Source of the DNA: Streptacidiphilus rugosus AM-16
GTDB lineage: Bacteria; Actinomycetota; Actinomycetes; Streptomycetales; Streptomycetaceae
Length of the DNA stretch: 64,000 nucleotides
Assembly (NCBI RefSeq): GCF_000744655.1
Contig: NZ_JQMJ01000004.1
Span: 6,324,001 to 6,388,000, forward strand
Direction of reading: 5' to 3'
In this document: positions 46,041 through 54,560 of the stretch, piece after piece
Numbering within the stretch: the stretch's first letter is position 1
How the letters are laid out: every line of letters starts with the position of its first letter
Program-made: the position numbers and the translations under genes
Notes under the pieces: model-generated
Databases searched by the model: none
What the model saw: only the letters and a program-made list of their open reading frames with translations
What the model was told of the DNA's origin: nothing

Positions 46041-46457
46041 ACCCCCGCTGCCCAGCACTCCGCCCCGCCCTTCGTCTCGCTTCGCCAGGTCGGCCCCTCC
46101 CCGGGAGCCCGCTCGTGATGAGCGACCCGGGCGATCCTCCCATGTCGGCATCGCCATGGGCAGTGCACGTCCTGGATTCTGAGAGCTCTCACACCTGGAC
46201 CGTTGCCTGCCAGCGGACCATCGACCCGTGAATGTGATGCACGACTCACCTTCCCGCGCGCCCAACGGGAGTTGAACGCTGGATCCCAGGCGCCGGACGG
46301 GTGCCGCATGCCACGGAAGATCAACCTATGCCCTGTTTGTCATGTTTCCGCAGCTGCATCAACCTCGAATAGTGCGTCAGTTAACCTTCCGTTCACCGAA
46401 GGTCCCTACGGTCACGCTCGCGGCGACCGCCGTATCCGCTGAGACGATTGTTTGGGC
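46041..46457. other. divergent promoter region NlpC/P60 - pit
   Basis: A 417-bp gap between divergent genes. The right part carries the PHO box (46380-46401). I looked for a ydaO-type c-di-AMP riboswitch ahead of the NlpC/P60 gene, known for such genes in streptomycetes, and could not recognise its conserved blocks. AT content rises at 46320-46390. Confidence 0.5.
46380..46401 (+). promoter_or_regulatory. PHO box (PhoP-binding direct repeat)
   Basis: Two adjacent 11-base units, GTTAACCTTCC and GTTCACCGAAG, match the streptomycete PhoP direct-repeat unit GTTCACCnnnn, the second one exactly in its 7-base core. They lie 57 bases before the start of the phosphate transporter gene. Confidence 0.8.
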
Positions 46458-47621
46458 ATGGAACACATCTCGTTCCTGGTGACCGCCGTAGTGATCACGG
46501 CTCTCGCCTTCGACTTCACCAACGGCTTCCACGACACGGCCAACTCGATGGCCACCTCGATCGCCACTGGAGCTCTGCGGCCCAAGGTCGCCGTCGCGAT
46601 CTCCGCGGCGCTGAACCTCGGCGGAGCGTTCCTCTCCGTCGCCGTCGCCAAGACCATCTCCGGCGGAATCCTCGACGAGAAGGCGGGCCTCAAGCCGCAG
46701 ATCGTCTTCGCCGCCCTGATCGGCGCCATCGTCTGGAACCTCGTCACCTGGCTGCGCGGCATCCCGTCCAGCTCGTCCCACGCGCTGTACGGCGGCCTGC
46801 TCGGCGCGACGCTCGCGGCGGTCGGCACCAAGGGCGTCCACTTCGACGTCGTCGCCACCAAGATCCTGATCCCGGCGATCGCGTCGCCCGTCGTCGCGGG
46901 CATCGCCGCCTGGGGCGCGACCAAGCTGGCCTACCGGGCGACCCGCAGGAGCGACGGCGCGACCAGCGCCAAGGGCTTCAAGGCGGGCCAGATCGCCTCG
47001 TCCATGCTGGTCTCCGTCGCGCACGGCACCAACGACGCGCAGAAGACCATGGGCGTCATCACGCTGACCCTGATCACCGCCGGTTCCCTGGCCCCGCACT
47101 CCAGCCCGCCGCTCTGGGTCATCCTGGCCTCCGGCGTGGCGATCGCGGCCGGCACCTACATCGGCGGCTGGCGCATCATCCGCACCATGGGCAAGGGCAT
47201 CACCGAGATCGAGCCCGCCCAGGGCTTCACCGCGCAGACCGCGGCCGCGACGGTCATCCTGACCTCCTCGCACATGGGCTTCGGCCTGTCCACCACGCAC
47301 GTCTGCTCCGGCGGCATCATGGGCGCCGGCAAGGGCCGCGCCGACGGCGTCGTGCACTGGTCGACCGCGCGCCGGATGGCCTACGCCTGGGGCCTGACCC
47401 TGCCCGCCGCGGGCGCCGTCGGCGCGCTCGGCGTGCTGCTGGCCGACCAGGGCGCCTGGGGCGAGATCGCGCTGGCCGTGCTCGGCGCGGGCTTCTCCGC
47501 CTGGATCTACCTGGTCTCGCGCCGGCAGAAGGTCGACGCCGGCAACGTCGTCGCCGAGGAGATCACGGTCGCGGCCGAGCTCCAGCCGACCACCCCCACC
47601 ACCGCCCCCGTCGCGGCCTGA
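46458..47621 (+). CDS. pit: low-affinity inorganic phosphate transporter (Pit)
   Basis: A 387-residue polytopic PiT-family transporter driven by ion symport. Both family repeats are visible: ALAFDFTNGFHDTANSMATS (about residue 20) and SVAHGTNDAQKTMGV (about residue 185), plus PSSSSHALYGGLLG and SSHMGFGLSTTHVCSGGIMG. About ten membrane segments. ATG 46458. Preceded by a PHO box, so PhoR-PhoP control is expected. A small membrane-protein gene follows 14 bases downstream. Confidence 0.93.
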   Translation: MEHISFLVTAVVITALAFDFTNGFHDTANSMATSIATGALRPKVAVAISAALNLGGAFLSVAVAKTISGGILDEKAGLKPQIVFAALIGAIVWNLVTWLRGIPSSSSHALYGGLLGATLAAVGTKGVHFDVVATKILIPAIASPVVAGIAAWGATKLAYRATRRSDGATSAKGFKAGQIASSMLVSVAHGTNDAQKTMGVITLTLITAGSLAPHSSPPLWVILASGVAIAAGTYIGGWRIIRTMGKGITEIEPAQGFTAQTAAATVILTSSHMGFGLSTTHVCSGGIMGAGKGRADGVVHWSTARRMAYAWGLTLPAAGAVGALGVLLADQGAWGEIALAVLGAGFSAWIYLVSRRQKVDAGNVVAEEITVAAELQPTTPTTAPVAA

Positions 47622-47635
47622 GGAGGACACCCGAG

Positions 47636-47854
47636 ATGAAGATCGACTGGGCTGCCCTGGGCAACACCTTCGGCGTGAGTCTGCTGATCACGCTGGCCGT
47701 GGTCGGCGCGTTCTGCGCCGGCATCATGGCGCTGAGCCGCAAGGAGCGCGTCTCCGGCGGCGCGGCGACCGCCTCGCTGGGCGCGGCCGTGATCTGCTTC
47801 GCCGCCTGCGCGGCGGCGGTCGGCTACGGCTTCTACATGATCGCGCAGAAGTGA
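47636..47854 (+). CDS. small two-helix membrane protein of the pit operon
   Basis: A 72-residue protein with two membrane segments (FGVSLLITLAVVGAFCAGIM and AVICFAACAAAVGYGFYMI). AGGAGG lies 10 bases before ATG 47636 and only 14 bases separate it from the pit stop. I recall such a gene behind pitH2 in streptomycetes; it may be an accessory subunit or regulator of the transporter. Confidence 0.8.
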   Translation: MKIDWAALGNTFGVSLLITLAVVGAFCAGIMALSRKERVSGGAATASLGAAVICFAACAAAVGYGFYMIAQK

Positions 47855-47874
47855 CGGCCTGATCGCTCGTACGC

Positions 47875-47934
47875 ACGGGGCCCGCGGGCCCGTCGCTCCA
47901 CCCGGTGGTGGAACGGCGGAGCCGCGGGCCCCGT
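47875..47934. terminator. terminator behind pit operon
   Basis: ACGGGGCCCGCGG (47875-47887) pairs with CCGCGGGCCCCGT (47922-47934), a 13-bp stem with a loop that contains a smaller CCACC/GGTGG hairpin. Lies between convergent genes. Confidence 0.7.
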
Positions 47935-47973
47935 CGCGTCTCCCGGCCGGTACCGGAAGAACGTGCGCCGGGC

Positions 47974-49089
47974 TCAGAAGGAGGTGGCTCCGGTCGACTG
48001 CTGCGCTCCGGAGGCGGCGGCAGGCGGATCGGCCCGGTCGAGGTCCGGACGGCCGCCGCGCGGCTTCATCGCGGTCGCGACCAGCGTCGCGGCGACGCCG
48101 ACGACGACCCAGGCGATCAGCACCAGCAGCGGCTTGGTGATCGCGGTCCCCTCGAAGTAGGCGATCGAGCGGTTCAGGCTGGTGCCCGCGCCGTTCGGCA
48201 GCCACGGGCCGATGGCGCGCCAGAAGGGCGGCATCAGCGGCGGCGGGAAGACCCCGCCCGAGCTCGGGTTCCCGAGGATCACGAAGAGCAGCACCGCGAT
48301 GCCGATGCCGACGACGTCGAAGAAGCACTCCAGCGCCATCGTGACCGCGCCGACGCCGAAGACCACCAGCGTGCCGACGCCCCACAGGGCCATCAGGCTG
48401 CCCGGCAGCGCGTGCAGGATCGGTCCGGCGACGAGCGCGCCGCCGATGCCGGCCGCGATCGAGTAGAGCAGGAGCGTGCCGAGCCGGATGACGGCCCGCT
48501 TCAGGTTGGCCGGCCGGGTGCCCGCGCTGATGCCGAGCAGCGAGGCGACCAGGTAGCCGCCGACGCACCAGCCGATCGCCAGGTAGAAGCCGGACAGGCC
48601 CTCCGCGTCCCCGGCCGCGAGCGGCACCACGTCGGTGACGGCGAGGGTGCGGTGCTGCTGCTGCTCGACGCCGGTGACGATCCGGATGATCGCGGTGGCC
48701 AGCGCGGGGCCCGAGGCGTTGGCGACGAGCAGCCTGTCCTGGGTTCCGGCCGGGTTGACGACCAGCGCGGAGTAGAGCTTCTGGTCCTTGATCTGCCCGA
48801 TCGCGGTGGCCTCGTCCGGGAGCGGCCTGGCGTCGAGCACCTGGTCGGGCAGCGCGTTCAGGCCCGCCACCGTCTGCGCGGCGACCTGCGGCGGGGCGAC
48901 GACGCCGATGGACGCGCGGTCGGGGTAGGGGCGGTGCAGCGCGCCGATGTAGGACACGATGAAGCCGAGTTGGAGCAGGAGCACCGCCACGACCAGCAGG
49001 GCCGTCCGACCGTTGACGGCGTCCTTCAGTTCGGCGCCGAAGCCGCGCCTCCCGCCCGGCTCCCTGTTTCCGCTCAGTCCACTGGCCAT
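47974..49089 (-). CDS. DUF3533 / YhgE-Pip-like membrane protein
   Basis: A 371-residue protein: one N-terminal membrane helix (ALLVVAVLLLQLGFIVSYIG), an outside domain of about 130 residues (ASIGVVAPPQVAAQTVAGL ... GTQDRLLVANASG), then about five to six membrane helices with QLSxRY-like ABC-2 permease character. This architecture is that of DUF3533/YhgE-type exporters or phage-infection-like proteins. No ATPase is adjacent. ATG 49089 follows GGACG. Function unknown. Confidence 0.7.
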   Translation of the reverse strand: MASGLSGNREPGGRRGFGAELKDAVNGRTALLVVAVLLLQLGFIVSYIGALHRPYPDRASIGVVAPPQVAAQTVAGLNALPDQVLDARPLPDEATAIGQIKDQKLYSALVVNPAGTQDRLLVANASGPALATAIIRIVTGVEQQQHRTLAVTDVVPLAAGDAEGLSGFYLAIGWCVGGYLVASLLGISAGTRPANLKRAVIRLGTLLLYSIAAGIGGALVAGPILHALPGSLMALWGVGTLVVFGVGAVTMALECFFDVVGIGIAVLLFVILGNPSSGGVFPPPLMPPFWRAIGPWLPNGAGTSLNRSIAYFEGTAITKPLLVLIAWVVVGVAATLVATAMKPRGGRPDLDRADPPAAASGAQQSTGATSF

Positions 49090-49282
49090 CGGGTCGTCCG
49101 TTCGTCCTTGAGGCATGAAACGGACAGAACATTACATTTCGGAACATCGTCACAGGCGGAGGCGCGCCGATCGTTTGCAGACGCCCCTTGTGCGGCGGGA
49201 GGTCCGTGCGAAATGATCCGTCCCGGTCAAAAGCGAACTGAAACAGCGTCAACTTGCGCTAATTCCGGAAAGGTTGTGCAGA

Positions 49283-49918
49283 GTGACCGAGACGCCCCTC
49301 TGGCTCCAGGGCCGCGAGGCAGTCATCGCCGCCGCCTCCCCCGAGGTGTGGCGCGCGGAAGCGCCGGACTACCACTTCTCGCACGAGGTCATGCCCGCAC
49401 AGCGCACGACCAGTTTCGACGCCGGTTCGCTGGAGTCGGTCGTGGAGAGCCTCGTGCAGGTCTTCGAGATGGAGGTCTCGCACAAGAAGGACCCGGCCAC
49501 CTGGCTCTCGATGGTCACCGAGAAGTTCCGCACCCGCGTGAACGGCGGCGCGTGGGCGTCCGCGCAGGACATCGCGGACACCGGCAGCTACAACATCCTG
49601 GTCGGCGACAGCGCGTTCTATCCCCGGCTGGACTTCGACGGCTCGCACGAGATCTTCCACAGCGCGTTCCCGAAGGGCTTCTTCTGGGAGGTGCTGGAGG
49701 TCCTCACCCCGCCGCCGGTGGTGACCTTCAAGTGGCGCCACTGGGGCACGTTCGAGGGCGAGTACGCGGGGCACAAGCCGGACGGCAGCGTGATCGAGAT
49801 GTTCGGCGTCAGCATCGCCAAGGTGAGCGAGGACGTGAAGCTGCTGGAGGTCGAGCACTTCTACGACCCCAACGCCTTCCTGTCCAAGCTCACCGCCGGC
49901 TGCCCGATCGCCCACTGA
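49283..49918 (+). CDS. SnoaL-like domain protein
   Basis: A 211-residue cytoplasmic protein with a single alpha+beta domain of SnoaL/ester-cyclase type: YHFSHEVMPAQRTTSF, FRTRVNGGAWASAQDIADT, VVTFKWRHWGTFEGEYAGH, VIEMFGVSIAKVSEDVKLLE. The fold covers polyketide cyclases, isomerases and unknowns; there are no polyketide genes here, so the function is open. GTG 49283 is chosen (AAAGG nine bases upstream) over TTG 49274. Confidence 0.72.
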   Translation: MTETPLWLQGREAVIAAASPEVWRAEAPDYHFSHEVMPAQRTTSFDAGSLESVVESLVQVFEMEVSHKKDPATWLSMVTEKFRTRVNGGAWASAQDIADTGSYNILVGDSAFYPRLDFDGSHEIFHSAFPKGFFWEVLEVLTPPPVVTFKWRHWGTFEGEYAGHKPDGSVIEMFGVSIAKVSEDVKLLEVEHFYDPNAFLSKLTAGCPIAH

Positions 49919-49920
49919 CG

Positions 49921-49990
49921 CGCCCAAGGGGCGCGAGGCTCTGCTTGATCAACTGCGTGCGCGAGCAGAGCCTCGCGCCCCTGAGGTGCA
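49921..49990. repeat. dispersed palindromic repeat, short copy 5
   Basis: A perfect 18-bp stem: GGGGCGCGAGGCTCTGCT (49928-49945) with its exact complement (49964-49981), loop of 18 bases. It is a short variant of the repeat family (compare copy 3 with GGGGCTCTGCT) and lies between convergent stop codons, so it should work as a two-way terminator. Confidence 0.85.
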
Positions 49991-50016
49991 ACCACATGTC
50001 CGAGCGCCGGTGGCTC

Positions 50017-50823
50017 TCAGAAGCGGGGAGCGCGGCCTTCCAGGAAGGCGGCGAGGCCCTCGCGGACGTCGGGGGTGACGCGGGAGGCGCGTTCCCAGGG
50101 GGCAACCGCCGCCTGGGGGTCCGCGTCGGTGACCGTCGCGTCGACGACGGCCTTGGCCGCGCCCTGGGTCTGGGCGGAGCGGGCGGCGAGTGTCCGGGCG
50201 AAGGTCAGCGCGCGGGCGTGCAGCGTGGGCGCGTCCGCCGTCACCTCGTCGACCAGGCCGAAGGTCAGCGCCTGCTCCGCCGTCACCAGTTCGGCCGAAT
50301 ACAGCAGGTACTTCGCCCGCGCCGGACCCAGCAGGCGGGCCAGCCGCGCCGTGGGGACCGCCGGGTAGACGATGCCCAGCCGGGCCGGGGTGATCCCGAA
50401 CCTCGCGCCCCGCGCGGCGAAGCGCAGGTCGCAGGCCACCGCCAGCTGGCAGCCGCCGCCCACGCAGGGACCGTCCACGACCGCCAGGGTCGGATGCGGG
50501 AAGTCCGCGAGCGCGGTCTCCGCCGCGACGTTGGTCGCGTGGTACTCGTCGGCCGCCTCCGGGCTCGCGTAGACGTCGGCCAGCTCAGCGATGTCCGCTC
50601 CGGCGCTGAACGCCCCGCCGGAGCCCGTCAGCAGCAGGACCCGGACACCGGGCTCCTCGGCCAGCCGGGTCAGCAGCGGCGGCAGCGCGGCCCACTGCGC
50701 CCGGGTCAGCGCGTTGCGCTTCTCGGGCCGGTCGAGGGTGAGCACCGCGACACCGTCCTCGCCCAGGCCGAGCCGGAGGCCGGGAACGCCGTAGTCGAGC
50801 TCCTTGCGGTCGCTTGTGAGCAC
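50017..50823 (-). CDS. enoyl-CoA hydratase/isomerase family protein
   Basis: A 268-residue crotonase-fold enzyme. Seen: VLTLDRPEKRNALTRAQW, the oxyanion-hole strand GAFSAGADIAELAD, VDGPCVGGGCQLAVACDLRFA, FGITPARLGIVYP. The hydratase glutamates are not both obvious: the second position is in a Pro-Ala-Arg-Leu context rather than PExxLG, so isomerase or other acyl-CoA chemistry is possible. GTG 50823 start. No fatty-acid operon surrounds it. Confidence 0.88.
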   Translation of the reverse strand: MLTSDRKELDYGVPGLRLGLGEDGVAVLTLDRPEKRNALTRAQWAALPPLLTRLAEEPGVRVLLLTGSGGAFSAGADIAELADVYASPEAADEYHATNVAAETALADFPHPTLAVVDGPCVGGGCQLAVACDLRFAARGARFGITPARLGIVYPAVPTARLARLLGPARAKYLLYSAELVTAEQALTFGLVDEVTADAPTLHARALTFARTLAARSAQTQGAAKAVVDATVTDADPQAAVAPWERASRVTPDVREGLAAFLEGRAPRF

Positions 50824-50915
50824 CTGTTCTCCTCGATCGGTCGGACTGCCGCACTCCGATCGTCCGTCAGATGCTCGGCGCGCGGATATGTGACGTTCTG
50901 CATATCGTCGGGACA

Positions 50916-51710
50916 GTGAGCTCCCTGGACCGACGAACCGTGCTGCGCGGCGCCACCCTCGGCGCCGCCGCCTCGCTGCTCGGCGCCTGCGCGAGCGGCG
51001 CGACGCCGCACGCGAACCCCGGCCCGAGCCGCAGCGCCGGTGCGGCGACCACCGCCGGTGGGAGCCCGGCCGCCGGCTCCCCGTCAGCCGCTCCGGCGCT
51101 CTCCGCCGGGCTCCCCTTCGAGATCCGCAGTGGGCCGACCACCACGCAGCGGCTCGCGCTCACCTTCCACGGCCAGGGCGACCCCGCCGTCGCCCGCAGC
51201 CTGCTGGCCGAGGCCGAGCGGGCCGACGCCAGGGTCACCGTGATGGCCGTGGGCAGCTGGCTGGACGCCTACCCCGAGCTGGCGAAGCGCGTCCTCGACG
51301 GCGGACACGAGCTCGGCAACCACACGCAGAACCACCGCGCCATCTCCGACCTGCCAGCCGACCAGGCGTACGCCGAGATCGCCCGGTGCGCGCAGCGGCT
51401 GCGCGAGCTGACCGGCAGCATCGGCACCTGGTTCCGGCCCTCCCAGGCGCAGGACTGCACCCCCGCCGTCGCCGCCCAGGCGCGCCGCGCCGGGTACGCG
51501 CACTGTCTCTCCTACGACGTGGACTCGCTCGACTACCAGGACCCCGGCGCCGCCGCCGTCACCCGGACGGTGCTCGACCAGGCCCGGGCCGGGTCCGTGG
51601 TCTCCCTGCACTTCGGGCACGCCGGCACCGTGGCGGCACTGCCCGGAATCCTTGACGGCCTGCACCGGCGCGGACTCCGCGCTGTCACGACCTCGGAGCT
51701 GCTGAGCTGA
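50916..51710 (+). CDS. NodB-fold polysaccharide deacetylase-like lipoprotein, degraded active site
   Basis: A 264-residue protein with a twin-arginine-like, lipidated signal (SSLDRRTVLRGATLGAAASL, lipobox LGAC), a Ser/Ala/Pro-rich spacer and a NodB domain. Of the NodB motifs, the HxxxH one is present (GHELGNHTQNH), but the first, normally TFDDGP with two Asp, reads LTFHGQGDP, and the third, RPPYG, reads RPSQAQD. Deacetylase activity is therefore doubtful. GTG 50916. Its stop overlaps the start of the next gene (TGATG), so they are coupled. Confidence 0.82.
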   Translation: MSSLDRRTVLRGATLGAAASLLGACASGATPHANPGPSRSAGAATTAGGSPAAGSPSAAPALSAGLPFEIRSGPTTTQRLALTFHGQGDPAVARSLLAEAERADARVTVMAVGSWLDAYPELAKRVLDGGHELGNHTQNHRAISDLPADQAYAEIARCAQRLRELTGSIGTWFRPSQAQDCTPAVAAQARRAGYAHCLSYDVDSLDYQDPGAAAVTRTVLDQARAGSVVSLHFGHAGTVAALPGILDGLHRRGLRAVTTSELLS

Positions 51711-52915
51711 TGCGCACTCACCGCCTTGCCACCGCCGCTGCCCTGAGCGCCACCGCGCTGCTGGTCAGCACCGCCTGCTCCACCGGCGGGGCGTCGACCG
51801 GGAACGCCGTGGGAAAGCCCGCCGCAAAACCGGCCGCGGGCTCGGCGGCGGCGGGCGCCGCCGAGCAGGCCAAGAGCGGGGACGCGTATCTGCCGGGTAT
51901 GCCGCCGCCGCTCTCCCCCACCGACGTCTACGCCGCCGACCGGCCGAACGAGCTGTCGCCGGTGGTGAAGAGCTTCCCCTCCCGGGTCTACGTGCCGAAC
52001 ACGCTCAGCAACACGGTCACCGTCATCGACCCCGCCACCTACAAGGTGATCGACACCATTCCGGTCGGCGACCAGCCGCAGCACGTGGTGCCCTCCTGGG
52101 ACCTGAAGACGCTCTGGGTCAACAACGACCTCGGCAACACCCTCACCCCGATCGACCCGGCCACCGGCAAGGCGGGCGCGACGGTCGACGTGCACGACCC
52201 GTACAACCTCTACTTCACGCCGGACGGCAAGTACGCCGTGGTGATGGCCTCCGCCGACCACCAGCTGGTCTTCCGCGACGCGCACACCATGAAGGTCGTG
52301 AAGGCGATCCCGTCCCAGTGCGCCGGCGTCAACCACGCGGACTTCTCGCCCGACGGCAAGTACTTCATCGTCTCCTGCGAGTTCTCCGGCGACCTGCTCA
52401 AGGTCGACACCGCGAAGATGGAGATCGTCGCGAAGCAGAAGATCCCGATGAACGGCTCGATGCCGCAGGACGTCAAGATCTCCCCGAACGGCAAGGTCTG
52501 GTACGTCGCCGACATGGTGGCCAACGGCGTCTGGGAACTGAACGGCGACACCTTCTCGAAGCCGCAGCTGCTGCCGACCGGCGCCGGCGCGCACGGCCTC
52601 TACGTCAGCCGTGACTCGAAGGACCTGTACATCTCCAACCGCGGCGAGGGCTCCGTCTCGGTCCTGGACTTCGCGACCGGGCAGCTCGTCCACAAGTGGT
52701 GGATCCCCGGCGGCGGCAGCCCGGACATGGGCGGCGTCTCCGCGGACGGCAAGGTGCTCTGGCTCACCGGCCGCTACAACAGCGTCGTCTACGCGATGTC
52801 GACGGCCGACGGCAAGCTGCTCGCCAAGATCCCGGTCGGCGACGGCCCGCACGGTCTCTGCGTCTACCCGCAGCCCGGCCGCTACTCGCTCGGGCACACC
52901 GGCGTCTTCCGCTGA
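51710..52915 (+). CDS. secreted YncE-type beta-propeller lipoprotein
   Basis: A 401-residue protein with a lipoprotein signal (AAALSATALLVSTACS), a low-complexity spacer and a seven-bladed propeller built of YVTN-type repeats: SRVYVPNTLSNTVTVIDPAT, LKTLWVNNDLGNTLTPIDPA, KDLYISNRGEGSVSVLDFAT, and others. Such propellers bind partners or metals outside the cell; no catalytic motif is seen. Coupled to the upstream NodB-fold gene, which suggests a joint extracytoplasmic function. Converges on the SEDS gene with a 21-bp gap. Confidence 0.85.
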   Translation: MRTHRLATAAALSATALLVSTACSTGGASTGNAVGKPAAKPAAGSAAAGAAEQAKSGDAYLPGMPPPLSPTDVYAADRPNELSPVVKSFPSRVYVPNTLSNTVTVIDPATYKVIDTIPVGDQPQHVVPSWDLKTLWVNNDLGNTLTPIDPATGKAGATVDVHDPYNLYFTPDGKYAVVMASADHQLVFRDAHTMKVVKAIPSQCAGVNHADFSPDGKYFIVSCEFSGDLLKVDTAKMEIVAKQKIPMNGSMPQDVKISPNGKVWYVADMVANGVWELNGDTFSKPQLLPTGAGAHGLYVSRDSKDLYISNRGEGSVSVLDFATGQLVHKWWIPGGGSPDMGGVSADGKVLWLTGRYNSVVYAMSTADGKLLAKIPVGDGPHGLCVYPQPGRYSLGHTGVFR

Positions 52916-52936
52916 GGCACAGAGCCGGTCAGCAGG

Positions 52937-54397
52937 TCAGCCGGACTGCTCCAGCTCGGCGCGGGCGCGGGCGATCTCCTCGGCGGAAATGGTCAGGGTC
53001 TCGGCCGGGTCGGGCTTGGGTTCGAGCTCGGCGCGGCCCGAGGCGTCACTGAGCTTGATCAGCAGCGCGACCATCACCCAGTTCGCGACGGTGGAGGAAC
53101 CACCCTGGGCGAGGAACGGCAGCGCCTTTCCGGTCTGCGGGATCAGTCCGATGACGCCGCCGGTGACGACGAAGACCTGCAGCACGAGCGCGGCCGCGAG
53201 GCCCGCCGCCAGCAGCTTGCCGAAGGGGTCGGTGAGCCGGACGGCGGTGCGCAGTCCACGCTGGGCCATGACCAGGTAGAGCACCAGCACGACCATGATC
53301 CCTGCGGTGCCGAGCTCCTCGCCGACGGTGGCGAGGATCCAGTCGCTGCGCCCGGCGAAGCCGATCAGCCAGGAGTCGCCACGGCCGAGGCCGGTCCCGA
53401 GAAGACCGCCGTGCGCCAGGCTGAACAGCGACTCGGCGAGCTGCGGGGAGGAGCCGAGCGGCGGCTTGCCGGTGACCGGATTGGTCGTGTACGCGGCCAT
53501 CGGGTCGAGCCAGTTGTTCACGCGGTAGGTGACGTGCGTGACCAGCGTGCCGGCCGCCACCGCGCCGCCGACGGCCATGACCGCACCGAGGACGACCCAT
53601 CCGGTGCGCTCGGTGGCGACGTACAGCATGATGATGAACGCGCCGAAGAAGATCAGCGAGGTGCCCAGGTCGGACTCGAAGACGAGGACGACGAGGCTGA
53701 CGGCCCAGACCACGAGGATCGGGCCCATGTTGCGGCCGCGCGGCAGCGCGATGCCCATGAACTTGCGGCCGACCAGTGCGAGCGCGTCGCGGTTGGCCAT
53801 CAGGTAGCTGGCGAAGAAGACGATGATCGCGAGCTTGGTGAACTCACCCGGCTGGAACGAGAGCGGGCCGAGCCTGATCCAGCGGCGCGCGCCGTAGACG
53901 TCGCCGCCGAAGAAGGCCGGGGCGACCAGCGCGATCAGCGAGACGGCCATCAGCAGGTAGGTGTACCGGGACAGCTGCCGGTGGTGCTTGATGAGGACGA
54001 TCATCCCACCGAAGATCACGATGGCTATGCCGGTCCACATCACCTGGTTCGGAACCGCCGGGGTCGAGTTGTAGACCTTGGCGTAGGAGATGTCGAGCCG
54101 GTGGATCATCACCAGGCCGAGACCGGTCAGGACCACCGCGAGCGGCAGGATCAGCGGATCCGCGTACGGCGCCCAGCGCCGCACGATCAGGTGCGAGACC
54201 ACGGCCATCAGCGAGAGCCCGACCACCTGCAGGACGAAACCGCTGGGGAGCTTGCCGTTCAGGCCCAGCTCCGCGTTCACGTCCGCGAACACGCACACGA
54301 TGATCGCGAACAGCAGCAGGAACAGCTCCAGGTTCCGCTTCCGCTTCGCCCCCGGTGCCACGTCCACGGCTGCACTCCGCGAGCCACGTGCGCCCAT
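52937..54397 (-). CDS. SEDS-family protein (FtsW/RodA/SpoVE)
   Basis: A 486-residue polytopic peptidoglycan glycosyltransferase-type protein with about ten to twelve membrane helices. Seen: GARRWIRLGPLSFQPGEFTKL (SEDS signature), FESDLGTSLIFFGAF (with the conserved Asp pocket), GLGRGDSWL, and VVTGGVIGLIPQTGKALPFL. The C-terminus is a charged cytoplasmic tail. A partner class B PBP is not adjacent, unlike the typical pbpA-rodA pair, so its division or sporulation role is open. ATG 54397 follows GGGTGGGTG. Confidence 0.9.
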   Translation of the reverse strand: MGARGSRSAAVDVAPGAKRKRNLELFLLLFAIIVCVFADVNAELGLNGKLPSGFVLQVVGLSLMAVVSHLIVRRWAPYADPLILPLAVVLTGLGLVMIHRLDISYAKVYNSTPAVPNQVMWTGIAIVIFGGMIVLIKHHRQLSRYTYLLMAVSLIALVAPAFFGGDVYGARRWIRLGPLSFQPGEFTKLAIIVFFASYLMANRDALALVGRKFMGIALPRGRNMGPILVVWAVSLVVLVFESDLGTSLIFFGAFIIMLYVATERTGWVVLGAVMAVGGAVAAGTLVTHVTYRVNNWLDPMAAYTTNPVTGKPPLGSSPQLAESLFSLAHGGLLGTGLGRGDSWLIGFAGRSDWILATVGEELGTAGIMVVLVLYLVMAQRGLRTAVRLTDPFGKLLAAGLAAALVLQVFVVTGGVIGLIPQTGKALPFLAQGGSSTVANWVMVALLIKLSDASGRAELEPKPDPAETLTISAEEIARARAELEQSG

Positions 54398-54560
54398 CTT
54401 CTGCACCCACCCAACACTTCGCCGACGCTCTGAGAACCGTCGCATTCTCGCAGGTCCCCTGTCCCCCTGGGGAACGCACCTGCGAGCGCTCCGGTTCTGG
54501 CCGTTGCCGCTCTGTGACGCAAGCTACGCTCGGGGCCCTGGGCATGGGGAGGGAGCTGGG

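Noticed and set aside
46041..46330. ydaO-type c-di-AMP riboswitch ahead of the NlpC/P60 gene
   Set aside because: Known for such genes in streptomycetes, but I could not find the conserved blocks of the motif on the minus strand here.
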